In this document: in pieces, positions 61,366 through 64,000 of the stretch
Layout: the number at the start of each line of letters is the position of its first letter
How positions within the stretch are numbered: the stretch's first letter is position 1
Assembly: GCA_035633215.1 (NCBI GenBank)
Contig: DASQFI010000030.1
Span: forward strand, 20,764 to 84,763
Source: DASQFI01 sp035633215
GTDB lineage: Bacteria > Acidobacteriota > Vicinamibacteria > Vicinamibacterales > SCN-69-37
DNA length: 64,000 bases
Direction of reading: 5' to 3'
Notes under the pieces: generated by a model
What the model was told of the DNA's origin: nothing
What the model saw: only the letters and a program-made list of their open reading frames with translations
The model's database searches: none
Made by a program: the position numbers and the translations under genes

Positions 61366-64000
61366 ATGATGGGTCCGCACAGCTCCGAGCCGATGGAATC
61401 GCTCAAGCTCATCGTCAATCAGCACTCTTCCCCGGAAGCGAAGGTCGCGCTGTTTCGCTCGCTCTTCCGGGGGCGGGAAGACGTGTACCCGCGTCGATTC
61501 GAGAGTCGAAAAACCGGGAAATCCGGGTACGCGCCGGCCTGCGCCAACGAATGGGTACGCGGCGTCTGCGAGAAGCCGCGAATCAAGTGCGCTGAGTGTC
61601 CGAATCGTCGATTTCTTTCGCTCAGCGAGCGCGTGATCCGATGGCATTTGTCCGGTCAAGACGACGCCGGTCAGCCGTTCGTCGCCGGTGTCTATCCGAT
61701 GCTGCTCGACGAGACGTGTTTCTTCCTCGCCATCGACTTCGACAAACAGAATTGGAACGACGATGCGCACGCCTTCCTGGAGACCTGCCGTCGAATGAAC
61801 ATTCCGGCAGCCCTTGAGCGGTCACGCTCGGGCCGCGGTGCGCACGTATGGCTCTTCTTCGAAGACGCTATTCCGGCGGCGTTGGCGCGGCGGCTCGGAT
61901 CGTACGTCCTGACCGAAACCATGGCGCGACGGCCGGACGTGGGATTCGAGTCGTACGATCGCTTTTTCCCGAGTCAGGACACATTGCCGCACGGGGGTTT
62001 TGGAAATCTCATTGCGCTTCCATTGCAGAAACATGCTCGCGAGAAGGGCAACAGCGTTTTTGTTGACGACCAATTGGTGCCGTACGCCGATCAATGGGCG
62101 TTTCTATCCACGATCCGTTCGCTGAATTGCTCACGGGTCGAACAGATCGTTGCGGAGGGCGAGCGGCGGGGGCACATCATCGGCGTACGCCTCCCGACTG
62201 ACGAGGAGGAGAGCGAGCCATGGAAGACGCCGCCATCGCGTCGGCGCCCAGTACCGCCGATCGAGGGCGAACTGCCACCGGCCATCGAGTTGATTCTCGG
62301 CAACGAAATCTACATCCCGAAAGATGGACTGAGCCCTTGGCTTCGAAACCAGCTGGTTCGCCTCGCTGCGTTTCAAAATCCCGAGTTCTACAAGGCTCAA
62401 GCGATGCGACTTGGCACCTACGGCAAGCCGCGCATCGTTTCGTGCGCTGAGGACCACTCGGCTCACCTTGGTCTGCCGCGAGGCTGCCTGGACGATCTCT
62501 GCCAGCTGCTCAGCGAGCTGAAGATTGGCTTTACCCTTCGGGACGAGCGCTGTGCGGGCGAACCAGTGGACGTGGCGTTTCACGGCACGCTTCGGCCCGA
62601 TCAGCAGAAAGCCGCGGACGCTCTCTTGTCGCATGAGACCGGGGTGCTGGCAGCGACCACCGCATTTGGCAAGACCGTCATCGCCGCCTGGCTGATCGCC
62701 GCTCGTGGCGTTAACACTCTCGTGCTCGTTCACCGGCGCCAGCTGCTCGACCAGTGGATCGAACGGCTCTCCGCCTTTCTGGATCTGTTGCCGGCCGCAA
62801 TTGGGCGCATCGGCGGAGGACGGAACAAGCCAACGGGTCGAGTGGATGTCGCCGTCATTCAAAGCCTGGTCCGGAAAGGAGTCGTCGATGATCGCGTGGG
62901 TCACTACGGTCATCTGATCGTCGATGAGTGCCACCATCTGTCGGCCCACAGCTTCGAACAGGTCGCGCGCCGCGCGAAGGCTCGATTCGTGCTGGGACTG
63001 TCCGCGACGGTCACGCGCAAGGACGGTCATCAGCCGATCATCTTCATGCAGTGCGGGCCGGTACGGCATCGCGTAGATGCGAAGGCTCAGGCCGCCTTGC
63101 GACCTTTCAGACACACCGTGGTCGTTCGGCCGACGGCATTCCTGCAGAAGAACGGCGAAGCGTCGGATAAGCGAATCCAGTTTCAGTCCCTGTACAAAGC
63201 CCTAGTTGAGGACGACGTCCGTAATCGCGGCATCTGTCAGGACGTTATTGAGGCCGTGCGGGCGGGCCGATCACCGTTGATCCTGACCGAACGGCACGAG
63301 CACCTCGAGTGGTTCGCTGATCAGTTGTCGAGAAAAGTACGTCACCTGGTAGTCTTGCGCGGGGGGAGTGGAAAGAAAGTGCGCGAAGCGGTCGCTCAGC
63401 AGCTGGCAGCGATTCCCCCAGACGAAGAGCGCGCTCTGCTGGGTACCGGAAAATACGTCGGCGAGGGATTTGACGACGCACGTCTCGACACGCTGTTTGT
63501 GACCCTACCGGTCTCGTGGCGAGGGACCGTCGCGCAGTACGTTGGACGGTTGCACAGGTTATGTGATGGAAAGCGCGATGTTCGCGTGTACGACTATGCC
63601 GACCTGAACGTCCGGATGTTGTCCAGGATGTTTGAGCGACGGTGCCGGGGATATGAGGCTCTGGGTTACGAGATCGTCTTGCTGGCAAGCGCCATTCCGG
63701 GCTGGCCCGCTGATGTGCCGCTTCCATCCGATCCTTTATGGAAGCGCGACTATACAGCGAGCGTTCGGCGCCTCGTCCGCGACGGCATCGAGTCACCGCT
63801 GGCAGGCCTGTTCCTGGCGGCCGCCCAGCCCATTCCAGCTGACGCCGAGGGCGTCAGTCGAGCGCGTAGTGCGAGCGAGGCGTTCCTTTATCGCCGGCTG
63901 GAGACTCTCGAGGTCACCCGACGGCGCTTTCGGCTGAATGCCACGCTGGCGATCCCATTCGATGGCCAAGGTCGAATGGAGGTCGATCTCTTGTGTGAGG
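61366..64000 (+). CDS. Archaeo-eukaryotic primase-SF2 helicase protein (TOTE type), partial
   Basis: The frame opens upstream, but the first ATG is at 61366 (two ATGs in tandem; 61393 is another option). It runs through the window end, at least 878 codons. Residues 1 to about 300 are an AEP-like primase: a Cys cluster (CANEWVRGVC, KCAECPNR) near 57 to 80, the catalytic IDFD at 123 to 126 and the SRSGRGAHVWLF motif near 153. Residues from about 420 form a superfamily 2 helicase with TTAFGKT (431 on), DECHH (520), SAT (546) and QYVGRLHRL (724). The pairing is that of TOTE-type conflict systems. It is divergent from BrnTA. Confidence 0.85.
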   Translation, partial: MMGPHSSEPMESLKLIVNQHSSPEAKVALFRSLFRGREDVYPRRFESRKTGKSGYAPACANEWVRGVCEKPRIKCAECPNRRFLSLSERVIRWHLSGQDDAGQPFVAGVYPMLLDETCFFLAIDFDKQNWNDDAHAFLETCRRMNIPAALERSRSGRGAHVWLFFEDAIPAALARRLGSYVLTETMARRPDVGFESYDRFFPSQDTLPHGGFGNLIALPLQKHAREKGNSVFVDDQLVPYADQWAFLSTIRSLNCSRVEQIVAEGERRGHIIGVRLPTDEEESEPWKTPPSRRRPVPPIEGELPPAIELILGNEIYIPKDGLSPWLRNQLVRLAAFQNPEFYKAQAMRLGTYGKPRIVSCAEDHSAHLGLPRGCLDDLCQLLSELKIGFTLRDERCAGEPVDVAFHGTLRPDQQKAADALLSHETGVLAATTAFGKTVIAAWLIAARGVNTLVLVHRRQLLDQWIERLSAFLDLLPAAIGRIGGGRNKPTGRVDVAVIQSLVRKGVVDDRVGHYGHLIVDECHHLSAHSFEQVARRAKARFVLGLSATVTRKDGHQPIIFMQCGPVRHRVDAKAQAALRPFRHTVVVRPTAFLQKNGEASDKRIQFQSLYKALVEDDVRNRGICQDVIEAVRAGRSPLILTERHEHLEWFADQLSRKVRHLVVLRGGSGKKVREAVAQQLAAIPPDEERALLGTGKYVGEGFDDARLDTLFVTLPVSWRGTVAQYVGRLHRLCDGKRDVRVYDYADLNVRMLSRMFERRCRGYEALGYEIVLLASAIPGWPADVPLPSDPLWKRDYTASVRRLVRDGIESPLAGLFLAAAQPIPADAEGVSRARSASEAFLYRRLETLEVTRRRFRLNATLAIPFDGQGRMEVDLLCE

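Noticed and set aside
61264..61770. A minus-strand frame opposite the primase gene
   Set aside because: It is antisense to the primase N terminus, where the Cys cluster and IDFD motif are clear.

Overview
The window is high-GC, densely coding bacterial DNA that looks like a chromosome segment of an Acidobacteriota member, most likely Vicinamibacteria. The evidence is indirect. There are repeated FtsX/MacB-type orphan permeases, each paired with a PadR regulator (the ADOP family expanded in acidobacteria). There are five intact Hanks-type Ser/Thr kinases with TPR, PD40 or enzyme domains, three very large secreted Asp-box (BNR/VPS10-like) propeller proteins, and carboxypeptidase-regulatory-domain TonB receptors. 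I see no rRNA, tRNA or CRISPR array.

Layout. 0-13 kb: a truncated TonB receptor, a TPR kinase, two secreted Asp-box proteins and an intact TonB receptor that forms a pair with the second Asp-box protein. 13-25 kb: DUF5655 and DinB proteins, a VapBC module, a PadR/ADOP pair, a PD40 kinase, an FRG-domain protein, an alpha/beta hydrolase and a RES/Xre toxin-antitoxin pair. 25-42 kb: a kinase-sulfatase-modifying-factor-hydrolase fusion, an amidase, another PD40 kinase, an M1 peptidase, a second PadR/ADOP pair, a frameshifted class B3 metallo-beta-lactamase, a GreB-like factor and a beta-propeller. 42-52 kb: a third Asp-box protein, PadR with a deleted ADOP gene, VapBC, a GHL10-type glycosidase, a CBM9-like protein and DinB. 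52-64 kb: a cluster rich in conflict-type genes: a DUF2161 nuclease-fold protein, two VapBC modules, a TIR-membrane-thioredoxin-like fusion, a NYN/OST-HTH protein, a kinase, a BrnT-BrnA-SEC-C operon, and a primase-helicase of the TOTE type that runs off the window.

Two themes cut across the window. First, it holds many gene remnants: three kinase fragments, two PIN fragments, two ADOP fragments, and amidase, amidohydrolase, LysM and MoaF-like fragments, often abutting each other exactly at breakpoints. Second, small regulatory and toxin-antitoxin operons share a promoter layout in which the -10 box lies about 7 to 10 nt before the start codon, predicting leaderless or nearly leaderless mRNAs, with palindromic operators laid over the promoter. 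In addition, a purine-rich repeat built on the heptamer GGGCARA occurs at five gene 3' ends, with the G-rich strand on the coding strand, in a form that fits a four-tract G-quadruplex.

All functional statements come from motifs and general family knowledge. No database search was run.
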